DNA of 22,496 bases from Chloroflexota bacterium (GCA_022561095.1 JADFRV010000010.1:1-22496), one strand, 5' to 3'; shown: positions 1 to 10,517, numbered from the stretch's first letter. A program made the numbers and translations. Notes: generated by a model from the letters alone, not told the origin.

Positions 1-2
1 TT

Positions 3-167
3 TCGTTCCAGATCAGCATGCCTCGCTATCTCTTGGTCATCTTCCCCTTGTTCCTGATCCTGGCCCGCCTAGGCCGAAGGCCAGCCGTCCACCAGGGCCT
101 GCTAGCGGCCTTCGCCGTATTCATGGGCAGCCTGTTCGTGGTTTACGCCACCAGGTGGGGCTTTTAG
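3..167 (+). CDS. C-terminal end of a membrane protein, possibly a PIG-V-like mannosyltransferase (5' truncated by window edge)
   Basis: The frame is open from the window edge to a TAG and encodes the last 54 residues of a protein. What is visible is a short SMPRY motif followed by a hydrophobic stretch (LLVIFPLFLILA), a basic loop (RLGRRP) and a second hydrophobic segment ending only a few residues before the stop. This looks like the last two transmembrane helices of a polytopic protein. A PRY-hydrophobic motif near the C-terminus is seen in bacterial mannosyltransferases of the PIG-V/glycosyltransferase-39 type, which use lipid-linked sugars at the outer membrane face. That assignment is a guess from one short motif; the reading frame itself is well supported. 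Confidence 0.5.
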   Translation, partial: SFQISMPRYLLVIFPLFLILARLGRRPAVHQGLLAAFAVFMGSLFVVYATRWGF

Positions 168-280
168 ACCACGAGCGAGACTTTCCTCAGCGCGGTGCCC
201 TGATATTCTGCACAGAATGAGGGTCAGGGTCGCGATCGTCGCTTTGGGCTCAACGACGTCGTCGCTCGCCTCGCCTCCTA

Positions 281-286
281 TATAAT
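281..286 (+). promoter_or_regulatory. -10 box TATAAT of the single-pass membrane protein gene
   Basis: A perfect TATAAT lies 8 nt before the ATG at 295. Transcription would start at about 293-295, giving a leaderless or almost leaderless message. No good -35 hexamer is visible at 17 bp. A GAGG at 288-291 is too close to the ATG to be a normal ribosome binding site. Confidence 0.5.
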
Positions 287-294
287 TGAGGCTA

Positions 295-933
295 ATGGCG
301 ACCAAACGATCGCGTAGCGGCCGGAAGCGCTCCGGAGACGAGTCCGCCGTCACCGTCGGCGAACCGGGCAGCCTGCTGCTGAGAGGCGATGAGGTAGCCG
401 CTGCCATGGCGCTGGCGGGCTTCGTCCTCCTGTTCGTGGCCATCGCCCTGTTGGCGTCGGGCGGAACGGGCGATGGCGGCGCAGCGACGGGAGACGCTGA
501 CGCGACCGACAGCCAGGGCGGAGCCTCTGATACAGGCGTACCCGTCGACGAGGTACAGCCGGGGGCAAGCGGTGAGCAGGAGATACAGTCTCTGGCTCGG
601 AGATCTATCGAGGCCCTGCCCACAGGGCAGTGGCCTTCGCTCTACGGCTCTTTTACCAGCGAATTCCAGGGGCGTTGTTCACAAGCGGAGTTCGATCAGG
701 CGGGGCTGGAAGCGGCCGACCAGCTAGGTGATGACCTGCAACTTCTGCGGTTCAAACGCTTGGAGAGCGTGACGGTCGAAGGTTCGATAGGGAAGGCGAT
801 CATAGTGGGGGAGATAGAAGGCCAGAGCGAATACCAGATCCAGGCGGCGTTCCAACTAGAGGACGGCAATTGGAAGATAGCGCCGGCCTCCGGCACTGCG
901 GGCTGCGAGGCGTTCAACCGTCTCGGCGGCTAG
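295..933 (+). CDS. Single-pass membrane protein with an NTF2-like extracytoplasmic domain (hypothetical)
   Basis: A 212-residue protein of unknown function. After a basic cytoplasmic N-terminus (MATKRSRSGRKR) there is one hydrophobic helix at about residues 35-55, then a low-complexity Gly/Ala/Asp linker, then a C-terminal domain of about 115 residues. This domain starts with a helix (EIQSLARRSIEAL), has alternating strands, and ends with a WKI.P element and a Cys near the end; a second Cys lies in GRCSQ. This organisation resembles NTF2-like or DUF4878-type domains anchored outside the membrane. I chose the ATG at 295 over an in-frame TTG at 286 because the TATAAT box covers 281-286. It is monocistronic: its own -10 box lies upstream and GC-rich hairpins follow the stop. 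The function is unknown. Confidence 0.7.
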   Translation: MATKRSRSGRKRSGDESAVTVGEPGSLLLRGDEVAAAMALAGFVLLFVAIALLASGGTGDGGAATGDADATDSQGGASDTGVPVDEVQPGASGEQEIQSLARRSIEALPTGQWPSLYGSFTSEFQGRCSQAEFDQAGLEAADQLGDDLQLLRFKRLESVTVEGSIGKAIIVGEIEGQSEYQIQAAFQLEDGNWKIAPASGTAGCEAFNRLGG

Positions 934-934
934 G

Positions 935-967
935 TGGGCGCGGCCGCCCATCCGCGGGACTCCCGCG
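935..967 (+). terminator. Two tandem GC-rich hairpins after the membrane-protein gene
   Basis: Just after the stop codon, TGGGCG/CGCCCA (935-950, 4-nt loop) is followed by CGCGGG/CCCGCG (953-967, 3-nt loop). There is no T-run, so this is only a candidate U-tract-independent terminator. The remaining ~115 bases before aspS hold nothing recognisable except the aspS -10 box. Confidence 0.4.
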
Positions 968-1080
968 CTCAGTGCACGGCTCGCGTTCGTGGAGCCACCG
1001 ACTTTAGTCAGCGGTCTGATTATCACCAGCCAAAGCAGGCCACGTCCCGAAATCCTGATGCCTCAGCCTCTCGCCTGCGC

Positions 1081-1086
1081 TATAGT
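1081..1086 (+). promoter_or_regulatory. -10 box TATAGT of aspS
   Basis: TATAGT ends 11 nt before the aspS ATG, so transcription should start about 5 nt upstream of the codon. No Shine-Dalgarno sequence is present between them. Confidence 0.4.
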
Positions 1087-1097
1087 AGTTCTCAATC

Positions 1098-2903
<1,806 letters not shown>

Positions 2904-2915
2904 CCTGCGATTGCG

Positions 2916-2945
2916 TTGATAGGGTGTAGGGCGCGTTGTTATGAT
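2916..2945 (+). promoter_or_regulatory. Promoter of the peptide transporter operon
   Basis: TTGATA (2916-2921), an 18-bp spacer and TATGAT (2940-2945) with an upstream TG (2937-2938) form a good sigma-70-type promoter. Predicted transcription start is about 2952, giving a leader of about 50 nt. An AAGG (2987-2990) lies 10 nt before the ATG. The promoter begins shortly after the aspS stop. Confidence 0.55.
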
Positions 2946-3000
2946 GAATAGTCGGTTCGGCAGGTAACGGGCAGGCGCACCCCGGTAAGGTAGGCATCAT

Positions 3001-4689
3001 ATGGAGACCCGCAGGCTCTTATTCGTTCTCGGCGGCATAGCCGTCATGCTCGTCGTTGTTATCGGCGGCCTGTCGCTGGCGCTGAGCGGTGGCGGCGGTA
3101 ACGGTAACGGTGATGGCGGCGACACCGGCGATGACACCCCCGATGCCGAGTCGTCTCCTCTCCCCGAGCGCGTAGAGGGTGAGCTCCGGCTGTTCGGCCC
3201 CGACCCGATAACTCTCGACCCGGCCTGCACTACGGACGCCGGCTCAGCCGAGTATATCGTCGAGATATTCTCCGGCCTCGTCTCCTTCGACCGCGACCTG
3301 AAAATCATTCCCGATATAGCCGAAGAGATCCCGGAGCCGGAGCAAAACCCGGACGGAACCGTCACCTATACCTTCAACCTGAGGAAGGACGTCAAGTTTC
3401 ACGATGGCTCGCGACGGGTAGTGGCGGAGGACTTCAAGTTCTCTTTGGAGCGCTCCCTGGACCCGGACACGCTCTCGACCGTAGGTATTGTCTACCTGGA
3501 CGATATCGTGGGAGCGCGGGAGTTCGCCGCCGGAGACGCGGACGAAGTCACAGGCATCGAGGTGATGAACGCCAACACCCTGCGGATCACGATAGACGCG
3601 CCCAAGGCCTACTTCCTGGCCAAGCTCACCTATCCCACCGCCTACGTCGTCGACCAGCGTGAGGTGGGCGACTCCACCTGCTTCTCCGGCACACAGTGGA
3701 CGCTACGGCCCAACGGCACCGGGCCCTTCAAGCTGGAGGAGTGGCAGGTCGGCCAGCGCATCGTCCTCACGGCCAACGATGACTTCCATCTGGACCCCAA
3801 GCCATCGCTGGCCCAGGTCACATACTTCCTCGCCGGTGGCTCCGCGCTCATCATGTACGAAAACGATGAGATTGACCTCACCGGCGTCGGCGTCAACGAC
3901 ATTGAGCGTATCCGTGACCCCAGCGACCCGTTGAACGCGGAGTTCAGTGAGAGCCCCAGCCTGAACACGTTCTACATCGGCTTCAACACCCAGGAGCCGC
4001 CTTTCGATGATCCCATCGTGCGGCGGGCGTTCGGCATGGCCATCGACAAAAAGGTGCTGACGGAGGTCGTGCTCAAGGACCTAGTGGTGCCGGCCAACGG
4101 CGTCCTGCCGCCGGGTATGCCCGGCTTCAACGAGGAGCTTGAGGGCCTTCCCTTCGATCCGGAGGGGGCACGCGCGCTCCTGGAGGAGGCCGGCGGTCCA
4201 AGCGTAGTGCGCGACGTCAACCTCCTGGATTCCGGGCGCGGCGCCAGCGTTGGGCCGATCGTTGAGGCGGTCGTCGCCATGTGGGAGGAGAACCTGGGCG
4301 TGAGTGTGGACGTGAACCAGGAGGAGTTCGGCCTGTTCCTGAGAGACCTGGACGAAGGGAGCTTCCAGATGTTCAGCCTGGGCTGGATTGCGGACTACGT
4401 GGACCCGCAGGACTTCCTGGACATCAAGTTCCACTCCGACAGCGGCAACAACGAGATGAAATACTCCAACCAGCAGGTAGACGACCTGCTGGAGCAGGCC
4501 CGTGTAGAGCAGGATGAAGCTACACGCTATGAGCTGTACCAGCAGGCGGAGGAGATCATCGTTCAGGACGCGCCCTGGATCCCTCTATATCACGGCAAGA
4601 GCAACGCCCTCGTCAAACCGTACGTCCAGGACTACTTCATCGCCCCGTTCGTTATCCCCAACCTGCGCTACATTAGCCTGAATCGTTAG
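3001..4689 (+). CDS. ABC transporter substrate-binding protein, oligopeptide/dipeptide type (SBP family 5)
   Basis: This extracytoplasmic receptor captures peptides or similar solutes for the two permeases encoded next to it. The 562-residue product has one N-terminal hydrophobic helix (about residues 7-29), a Gly/Asn/Asp-rich linker, and a long periplasmic-type domain. That domain carries family 5 hallmarks: LRLFGPDPITLDPA near its start, TVTYTFNLRKDVKFHDG, GTGPFKLEEW, and near the end the WIADYVDPQDFL and DAPWIPLYH segments. There is no lipobox cysteine after the hydrophobic helix, so the protein is probably held by an uncleaved anchor, as often in monoderm Chloroflexota; this is inference. 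The substrate cannot be read from the sequence. Confidence 0.93.
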   Translation: METRRLLFVLGGIAVMLVVVIGGLSLALSGGGGNGNGDGGDTGDDTPDAESSPLPERVEGELRLFGPDPITLDPACTTDAGSAEYIVEIFSGLVSFDRDLKIIPDIAEEIPEPEQNPDGTVTYTFNLRKDVKFHDGSRRVVAEDFKFSLERSLDPDTLSTVGIVYLDDIVGAREFAAGDADEVTGIEVMNANTLRITIDAPKAYFLAKLTYPTAYVVDQREVGDSTCFSGTQWTLRPNGTGPFKLEEWQVGQRIVLTANDDFHLDPKPSLAQVTYFLAGGSALIMYENDEIDLTGVGVNDIERIRDPSDPLNAEFSESPSLNTFYIGFNTQEPPFDDPIVRRAFGMAIDKKVLTEVVLKDLVVPANGVLPPGMPGFNEELEGLPFDPEGARALLEEAGGPSVVRDVNLLDSGRGASVGPIVEAVVAMWEENLGVSVDVNQEEFGLFLRDLDEGSFQMFSLGWIADYVDPQDFLDIKFHSDSGNNEMKYSNQQVDDLLEQARVEQDEATRYELYQQAEEIIVQDAPWIPLYHGKSNALVKPYVQDYFIAPFVIPNLRYISLNR

Positions 4690-4704
4690 AGCGGGGGCGC
4701 CTTC

Positions 4705-5685
4705 ATGCAGGGGCTCGCGTCATACATCATACGGCGGCTGCTCTGGGCGCCGGTGATCCTGCTGGCGGTCTCCCTGGTCACGTTTGGCCTGGGCCGGTTC
4801 GGGCCCGGCGATCCGATCCAGATCCTCCAGGGCCAGTACCGCGATCCGGAGGTGCGGGAGCGCATCGCCGATGAGCTGGGCTACAACGATAACTTCTTCG
4901 TCCAGTACGGGCGCTACATGAAGAACTTCGTCACCGGTGATCTGGGCACGTCTCTGACCTACCGCGGGCTGCCGGTGGAGGACGTCATCTTCCCGCGGCT
5001 GTGGGTGACGTTCCAGTACAACCTGCTGGCCCTGGTGCTGATATTCGCTATCGGCCTGCCGGCCGGCATCTGGGCGGCGCTGAGACAGGGCACCTGGACG
5101 GACCCGTTTGTCATATCGTTCTTCCTGTTCTTCGCCTCCGTGCCGGTGCTGGTGAGCATCCCGATACTGCAGTGGCTGTTCGCGCTAAAGCTGGGCTGGC
5201 TGCCTTCGGGCGGCTGGGAGGTGCGCGAGTTCTTCGGCGTTGAGATAGGCATGCTGAACAAGCGGGCCATCCTGCCGGTGATAATCCTCACCCTTCCCGG
5301 CATCGCCGGCGTGGCCCGCTATATGCGCGCCCAGGTGCTGGAGGTGCTGGACGAGGACTACGTGCGGACGGCGCGGGCGAAGGGGCTGGCGGAGTTCACG
5401 GTGGTTAGCCGCCACATCGCCCGCAACGCCATGCTGCCCCTGGCGACGATCATGGGGTTCGCGTTAGTGGGGTTGCTCGGCGGCTCCATCTTCCTGGAGA
5501 CGTTGCTGGGTATCCCGGGCATCGGCTCTTACGCCTTCGAGGCCGTCTTTAACCGCGATTACGACAGCATCATGGCGATCGTGCTAATCACATCGGCTGC
5601 CTTTGTCGCAGCGAACCTCTTGGTCGACATAACGTATGCGTTCATCGACCCGCGCATCCGGCTGGGTGGGGGAGTGGGGCGCTAA
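4705..5685 (+). CDS. ABC transporter permease, DppB/OppB family
   Basis: First inner-membrane channel subunit of a peptide-type importer, 326 residues. The N-terminus YIIRRLLWAPVILLAVSL is the typical first helix of DppB proteins and is followed by FGPGDP and then a large external loop. Five more hydrophobic segments follow. The EAA loop that docks the ATPase reads DEDYVRTARAKGL at about residues 217-229, followed by HIARNAMLP. The ending (VDITYAFIDPRI) is family-typical. The start lies 15 nt after the binding-protein stop. Its stop codon shares one base with the next start (TAATG), so the two permeases are translationally coupled. Confidence 0.95.
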   Translation: MQGLASYIIRRLLWAPVILLAVSLVTFGLGRFGPGDPIQILQGQYRDPEVRERIADELGYNDNFFVQYGRYMKNFVTGDLGTSLTYRGLPVEDVIFPRLWVTFQYNLLALVLIFAIGLPAGIWAALRQGTWTDPFVISFFLFFASVPVLVSIPILQWLFALKLGWLPSGGWEVREFFGVEIGMLNKRAILPVIILTLPGIAGVARYMRAQVLEVLDEDYVRTARAKGLAEFTVVSRHIARNAMLPLATIMGFALVGLLGGSIFLETLLGIPGIGSYAFEAVFNRDYDSIMAIVLITSAAFVAANLLVDITYAFIDPRIRLGGGVGR

Positions 5686-6650
5686 TGGCCTACGAGGAGG
5701 CAAGCGGCACGCTGGAGGCGGAGGACGTCACCCCGCGGCCCTCGTTCCAGGTCCTTCGCAGGCTGGGCCGCAAGCGGCTGGCTGTGGTGGGGCTGGTGGT
5801 CATCGTGATAATCTACCTGGCCGGCATCTTCGCCCCCTTGGTCGCCCCCTACGGTTTCGCCGATACCGATTTCACGAACACGTTCGCCGGGCCCAGCCTC
5901 GAGCACCCGTTGGGGACCGACCGTCTGGGGCGCGACCTCCTCTCGCGGGTGATGTGGTCCGCCCAGACCACGGTCATCATCTCGGCCGCCGCCATCCTCA
6001 CCGGCGGGCTGGCCCTGGGGGTGACGCTGGGGCTGCTCGCCGGCTACGCCGGTGGCCGAGTCGATAACCTGATCATGCGCGTGGCGGACACCTTCTTCGG
6101 CCTGCCCGAGATCCTGATGCTGCTCCTTATAACCGCTACTGTCCGTCCCAGGGTGGAGGACTTCTTCGACAAGTTCGACGGCTGGCCGGTCCTGGGCGGA
6201 CTGAACGAGGCGGGGCTGCCGGACTACTTCCTCATCTTCGGGGTGCTCTCCCTGTTCGGCTGGGTGGGGATGGCCCGCATAGTCCGCTCCCAGGTGCTGT
6301 CGCTGCGGGAGACGGACTACGTGATGGCCGCGCAAGCGGCGGGCGCGCGCACGCCACGGGTGCTGTTCCACCACCTTCTGCCCAACGTGAGCAACATCGT
6401 GATAGTGGCGATCACGTTCTCGCTCGGCGCTATCGCGGGCACTGAGATCGCCCTCACCTGGCTGGGGATCGGCATCCAGCCGCCGCACCCTAGCTTCGGC
6501 GTCATGATCTTCGATGCCTCCGGGCTAACGACCATCAGGGCGCACCCGAACCTAATGCTGGTGCCGGCCGTGGCGGTGGCCGCGCTTCTGTTCTCCTTCA
6601 ACCTCCTGGGCGACGCCCTCAACGACGTGACGAACCCCCACCGGCGGTAG
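5685..6650 (+). CDS. ABC transporter permease, DppC/OppC family
   Basis: Second channel subunit, 321 residues, paired with the DppB-like protein. A cytoplasmic N-terminus leads into RRLGRKRLAVVGL and the first helix, then the conserved HPLGTDRLGRDLLSR motif characteristic of DppC proteins. The EAA loop reads ETDYVMAAQAAGA, followed by HHLLPN. The C-terminus NLLGDALNDVTNPHRR is also typical. There is a longer than usual polar loop (about residues 150-185, containing FFDKFDGWP) between two helices. No ATP-binding subunits follow, so the ATPases must be encoded elsewhere or be shared with another importer. Confidence 0.95.
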   Translation: MAYEEASGTLEAEDVTPRPSFQVLRRLGRKRLAVVGLVVIVIIYLAGIFAPLVAPYGFADTDFTNTFAGPSLEHPLGTDRLGRDLLSRVMWSAQTTVIISAAAILTGGLALGVTLGLLAGYAGGRVDNLIMRVADTFFGLPEILMLLLITATVRPRVEDFFDKFDGWPVLGGLNEAGLPDYFLIFGVLSLFGWVGMARIVRSQVLSLRETDYVMAAQAAGARTPRVLFHHLLPNVSNIVIVAITFSLGAIAGTEIALTWLGIGIQPPHPSFGVMIFDASGLTTIRAHPNLMLVPAVAVAALLFSFNLLGDALNDVTNPHRR

Positions 6651-6655
6651 ATCTA

Positions 6656-7126
6656 GTGGAAGGCGGCATCGAGCCTGCGTCCACCGAGCTCATCGCTCGC
6701 CTGTGGGAGGAGCAGTGGGGCCTGCCCAACATCAGCGTCAGGCGGCAGTACATGCCGACGGATGTGGAGGGCTTAGCCTGGCGCGCCGGCGATGGCAACG
6801 AAATCGGGCTTGTTACTTGGGCCGTGGACGGCGACCGGGCGGAGATCGTCTCCGTGCAGGCGCAGGAGCCGGGCCGGCGGATCGGTTCCAGGCTGATGGA
6901 CGCGGCGGAGGAGGAGCTGCGGCGGCGCGGCGTGAAGACCGTGCACCTCGTCACCACCAACGATAACCACCGCGCGCACTCGTTCTACCTGCGCCGCGGC
7001 TATCGGCTCGTCCGTCTTCATCTGGACGCGATGGACCGCGTTCGGCAGGCGAAACCGCAGGTACCGCTCATCGGCAACGACGGCATCCCCCTAAGGGATA
7101 TGTGGGAGCTGGAGCGCGAGCTCTAA
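6656..7126 (+). CDS. GNAT-family N-acetyltransferase
   Basis: A 156-residue protein predicted to move an acyl group from acyl-CoA to an amine; the substrate is unknown. The central GNAT fold is clear: the strand AEIVSVQAQ is followed by the acetyl-CoA pyrophosphate-binding loop EPGRRIGSRLM (about residues 71-81), then the helix EEELRRRGVKTVHLVTTNDN and the C-terminal HSFYLRRGYRLVRL motif. An N-terminal extension of about 40 residues and a C-terminal extension of about 35 lie outside the core. The GTG start comes 5 nt after the permease stop with no clear ribosome binding site, so the gene is probably translated from the transporter message. Confidence 0.88.
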   Translation: MEGGIEPASTELIARLWEEQWGLPNISVRRQYMPTDVEGLAWRAGDGNEIGLVTWAVDGDRAEIVSVQAQEPGRRIGSRLMDAAEEELRRRGVKTVHLVTTNDNHRAHSFYLRRGYRLVRLHLDAMDRVRQAKPQVPLIGNDGIPLRDMWELEREL

Positions 7127-7170
7127 TAGGCGTCTCTGCGACCGAAGGGCTACGTCCTGCGGAACGCGGG

Positions 7171-7179
7171 TGATATAAT
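7171..7179 (+). promoter_or_regulatory. Extended -10 promoter TGATATAAT of tig-clpP-clpX
   Basis: A perfect extended -10 element. Its last base is 7 nt upstream of the tig GTG, which places the transcription start at or 1 nt before the initiation codon. A -35 hexamer is not apparent, as expected when the TG extension is present. Confidence 0.65.
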
Positions 7180-7186
7180 CGTATCC

Positions 7187-8557
7187 GTGAGGGTTTCCGT
7201 CGAACGCATCCCCGAAAGTCAGGTGGTCTTGGAGATCGAGATCGAGCCTGACCAGATGGAGCGCTCCCTGGATCGGGCCTACCGTCGCCTCGTACAGCGC
7301 ACCGATATCCCCGGCTTTCGCAAAGGGAAGGCCCCGCGCGGTATGCTGGAGCGCCACCTGGGTCGGGAACGACTGGTGCACGAGGCGCTTGATATTCTGA
7401 TACCTGAGGCCTACAACAAGGCCCTGGAGGAGCAGCAGATCGAGGTGGTAGACCAGCCGAAGCTGGACATCGTCCAGGAGGAGCCGCTGCTCTTCAAGGC
7501 TACCGTCTCCATCCGTCCTACGGTGAAGCTGAGTGACTACACGAAGCTGCGCCTCGGCCGGCCCAGCGTCGTCGTGGCCCAGAAGGACGTAGACGAGGCG
7601 GTGGAGGAGCTACGCCACCGATACGCCCTGCATGAGCCGATGGAACGCCCGGTGAAGGCTGGCGACTTGGTGCGAGCCGAAGTCCGCGGCCATATCGACG
7701 GGCGCGAGGTGTTCGCTGACGACGATTTCGAGTTCACACCGCGTGACGGCGTCACCATCCTCCTGCCCGGTTTCGCGGAGGGCGTTATCGGCGCCGAGAA
7801 AGGGGTGGCCAAAGAGGTGACGGTAACCACTCCGCCCGGCTCCCAGCCGCTCTCGGGGAAGACTGGGACGTTCACCGTTGTCGTCAAAGAGGTCAAGGAG
7901 GAGCAGCTGCCGTCGCTGAACGATGAGTTCGCGCGTGAGGTTGGCGAGGGCTTCCCCAGCCTCCAGGCGCTGCGCCAGCACCTTGAGTCCGGGATCCGCG
8001 AGCGTCTTGAAGCCGAGGCAAAGGAGAAGTATCGGGATGACGCCCTGGGCGAACTGGTAAAAACGACAAAGGAGCTGGAGTACCCTCCTGTCCTGCTGGA
8101 GAGGGAGATCGATCACCTCCTGCGCGATGAGGCGCGGGCAGCCGGTCAGGACGTGGACCGCTACTTGGAGTCCGCCTATGGCGGAAGCAAACCCATGCAG
8201 GAGGTCAGGGAGGCGCTGCGGCCAACCGCTGAGGAGCGGGTACAACGCTCGCTCACGCTTACCGCCCTGGCGGAGGCGGAGCATCTGAAGGTAGAGCCCT
8301 CCGAGGTTGACGATGAGATCGAGCGCATCGTCAGCTCGTCGGGCGCGCAGTCGTCGCAGATCCGCCAGCTCTTCGATAACGCCAGCGGCCGTGAGGCGAT
8401 GGAGCGATCGCTTCTGACCCGCAAGACTCTGGACCGGCTCATCGAGATAGTGTCCGGCCCCAAGCCGGCGAAGAGAGCCGCCGCGACCAAGCGGGCTAAG
8501 AAAGCGGTGGCGCCAAAGAAACGGAAGGCTAAGGCAGTAGAGGAGGGACAGACGTGA
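7187..8557 (+). CDS. tig: Trigger factor, ribosome-associated chaperone and peptidyl-prolyl isomerase
   Basis: Trigger factor binds at the ribosome exit tunnel and helps nascent proteins fold. The 456 residues contain the N-terminal ribosome-binding domain with the signature GFRKGKAPR (about residues 43-51), a central FKBP-like domain (about 150-240, containing GDLVRAEVRGHIDGREVF and LPGFAEGVIGAEKG), and a helical C-terminal domain. The tail after about residue 425 is very rich in Lys, Arg and Ala; such basic tails are variable in this family. The GTG is the right start because the product begins exactly as the family does (MxVSVE), and there is no leader. The stop overlaps the clpP start by 4 nt (GTGA). 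Confidence 0.97.
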   Translation: MRVSVERIPESQVVLEIEIEPDQMERSLDRAYRRLVQRTDIPGFRKGKAPRGMLERHLGRERLVHEALDILIPEAYNKALEEQQIEVVDQPKLDIVQEEPLLFKATVSIRPTVKLSDYTKLRLGRPSVVVAQKDVDEAVEELRHRYALHEPMERPVKAGDLVRAEVRGHIDGREVFADDDFEFTPRDGVTILLPGFAEGVIGAEKGVAKEVTVTTPPGSQPLSGKTGTFTVVVKEVKEEQLPSLNDEFAREVGEGFPSLQALRQHLESGIRERLEAEAKEKYRDDALGELVKTTKELEYPPVLLEREIDHLLRDEARAAGQDVDRYLESAYGGSKPMQEVREALRPTAEERVQRSLTLTALAEAEHLKVEPSEVDDEIERIVSSSGAQSSQIRQLFDNASGREAMERSLLTRKTLDRLIEIVSGPKPAKRAAATKRAKKAVAPKKRKAKAVEEGQT

Positions 8558-9183
8558 GACCGGAGTCGATAATCCCATACGTCGTAGAGCAGAGCCCGCG
8601 CGGTGAGCGCGCCTTCGATATCTTTTCCCTTCTGCTGAAGGAGCGCATCGTCTTCCTGGGCTACCCGATCGATGACCAGATCGCCAACGTCATCATCGCC
8701 CAGCTCCTCTACCTGGAGCGGGAGGACCCGGACAAGGACATCAACATATACATTAACTCGCCGGGCGGCGTGATCAGCGCCGGGCTGGCGATTTACGATA
8801 CGATGCAGCTCCTGCGTTGTGACTTGGCGACGATCTGCGTGGGTGAGTGCGCGAGCATGGCCACCGTGCTCCTCGCCGCCGGGACGAAAGGCAAGCGGTA
8901 CGCTCTCCCCCACTCCACTATTCACATCCATCAGGCGCGGGGCGGCGCCACCGGCCAGGCGGCCGACATCGAGATCCACGCCAAGGAAGTGCTCCGCCGC
9001 AATCAGGTCGTGAAGGACATCCTGGCGCGCCACACCGGTCGCTCTATCGAGGAGATCACCCACGATACCGACCGCGACTTCTTCATGGACGCCGAGGGCG
9101 CAAAGGAATACGGCATAGTCGACGAGATTTTGGCCGGCGGCAAGCTTGCTGCCGTCGCCAGCGGAGACTCTGCTAAGGAGTAG
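8554..9183 (+). CDS. clpP: ATP-dependent Clp protease proteolytic subunit
   Basis: ClpP forms the 14-subunit barrel that degrades proteins unfolded by ClpX. The 209 residues carry the complete serine-protease triad: S101 in GECASM, H126 in IHIHQ, and D175 in DRDFFMDA, with the same spacing as in characterised ClpP. The INSPGG oxyanion loop is present at about 67-72. The N-terminus (IIPYVVEQSPRGERAFDIFS) is the usual start and has little or no propeptide. The GTG overlaps the tig stop, and clpX starts 3 nt after the clpP stop, so all three genes should be co-expressed. Confidence 0.98.
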   Translation: MRPESIIPYVVEQSPRGERAFDIFSLLLKERIVFLGYPIDDQIANVIIAQLLYLEREDPDKDINIYINSPGGVISAGLAIYDTMQLLRCDLATICVGECASMATVLLAAGTKGKRYALPHSTIHIHQARGGATGQAADIEIHAKEVLRRNQVVKDILARHTGRSIEEITHDTDRDFFMDAEGAKEYGIVDEILAGGKLAAVASGDSAKE

Positions 9184-9186
9184 GCT

Positions 9187-10491
9187 ATGCCCAGCGCCAA
9201 GGGGAGCAAGAGCCGCACCACCTACACCTGCTCGTTCTGCGGCAAGAACCAGGAACAGGTTCGGCGCCTGATCGCCGGGCCCGGCGCCGTCTACATCTGC
9301 GACGAGTGCGTAGAGCTGTGCCGCGAGATCATCCAGGAGGACAAGTCCAGCCCCTCGCGGCCCAAGCTACCGTTGCAGCGGATCCCCCCTCCAAAGGTGA
9401 TCTACGAGCAGCTCAGCGAGTACGTAGTGGGGCAGGAGCAGGCCAAGAAGGTCCTGTCCGTGGCGGTCTACAACCACTACAAGCGCATAGGCGCCGCCCC
9501 CAGCAGCGAAGTGGAGCTGGAGAAGAGCAACATCCTGCTGCTGGGGCCCACCGGCTGCGGCAAGACGCTGCTGGCGCGCACCCTGGCCAATATCCTCGAT
9601 GTGCCCTTCACCATCGCCGACGCCACCGCCCTCACCGAGGCCGGCTACGTGGGTGAGGACGTGGAGAACATCCTCCTCCGTCTGATCCAGGCCGCCGATT
9701 TTGACGTGGCCAAGGCGGAGCGGGGCATCATCTACATAGACGAGATCGACAAGATCACCCGCAAGAGCGGGGACAACCCCTCGATAACGCGCGACGTCTC
9801 GGGCGAGGGGGTGCAGCAGGCGCTCCTGAAGATCATCGAGGGTTGCGTGGCCAACGTGCCCCCACAGGGCGGGCGCAAGCACCCACATCAGGACTTCATC
9901 CAGATCAACACCGCCAACGTGCTGTTCATCTGCGGTGGCTCTTTCCAGGGGCTGGACTCCATCGTGGATGCCCGCGTGGGCAAGGGGCGCCGCACCATAG
10001 GGTTCCGCTCCGGCATGGCGGAAACGAGCCGCGCCGAGACCGTGGACGAGCTGCTTAAGCAGGTAGTCCATGACGACCTGCTTAAATACGGTCTCATCCC
10101 GGAGTTCGTGGGCCGCATTGCGATGGTCGTCTCCCTGCAGTCGCTGGACGAGGACGCCCTGGTACGCATCCTCACCGAGCCCAAGAACGCCCTGACGCGT
10201 CAGTTCCAGGAGTTCTTCTCGCTGGATGGCGTGGAGCTGACGTTCACGGACGATGCCCTCAAAGCTACGGCTGAGGAAGCGATGGGCCACAAGACCGGCG
10301 CTCGTGGCCTCCGCACAGTCCTGGAGGACTGCCTGCTGGACGTCATGTACGAGATACCTTCGCGCGGCGACGTTAAGAAGTGCGTCGTAGACGCTAACGC
10401 CGTCCAGGGCCTGCGGCGGCCGCTGTTGCTGACTCGCTCCGGCCAGGCCGTTGATCTCTGGGATAGCGAGCCTAAGGGTGAGACGGCTTGA
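9187..10491 (+). CDS. clpX: ATP-dependent Clp protease ATP-binding subunit ClpX
   Basis: ClpX is the hexameric AAA+ unfoldase that feeds substrates to ClpP. The 434 residues begin with a zinc-binding domain (C15-x2-C18 and C38-x2-C41), followed by the AAA+ core: Walker A GPTGCGKT (about 120-127), the pore-loop GYVG (about 153-156), Walker B IIYIDEID (about 181-188), and the IGF tripeptide in RRTIGFRSG that contacts ClpP. The sensor-2 region GARGLR lies near the C-terminus. Everything needed for activity is present. It is the last gene of the tig-clpP-clpX unit. Confidence 0.98.
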   Translation: MPSAKGSKSRTTYTCSFCGKNQEQVRRLIAGPGAVYICDECVELCREIIQEDKSSPSRPKLPLQRIPPPKVIYEQLSEYVVGQEQAKKVLSVAVYNHYKRIGAAPSSEVELEKSNILLLGPTGCGKTLLARTLANILDVPFTIADATALTEAGYVGEDVENILLRLIQAADFDVAKAERGIIYIDEIDKITRKSGDNPSITRDVSGEGVQQALLKIIEGCVANVPPQGGRKHPHQDFIQINTANVLFICGGSFQGLDSIVDARVGKGRRTIGFRSGMAETSRAETVDELLKQVVHDDLLKYGLIPEFVGRIAMVVSLQSLDEDALVRILTEPKNALTRQFQEFFSLDGVELTFTDDALKATAEEAMGHKTGARGLRTVLEDCLLDVMYEIPSRGDVKKCVVDANAVQGLRRPLLLTRSGQAVDLWDSEPKGETA

Positions 10492-10517
10492 GCTAAGCCG
10501 TGCCCGTTTCGGGACCC

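Noticed and set aside
7610..8578. 322-codon minus-strand open frame
   Set aside because: Antisense to the trigger factor gene; composition typical of a shadow in GC-rich DNA.
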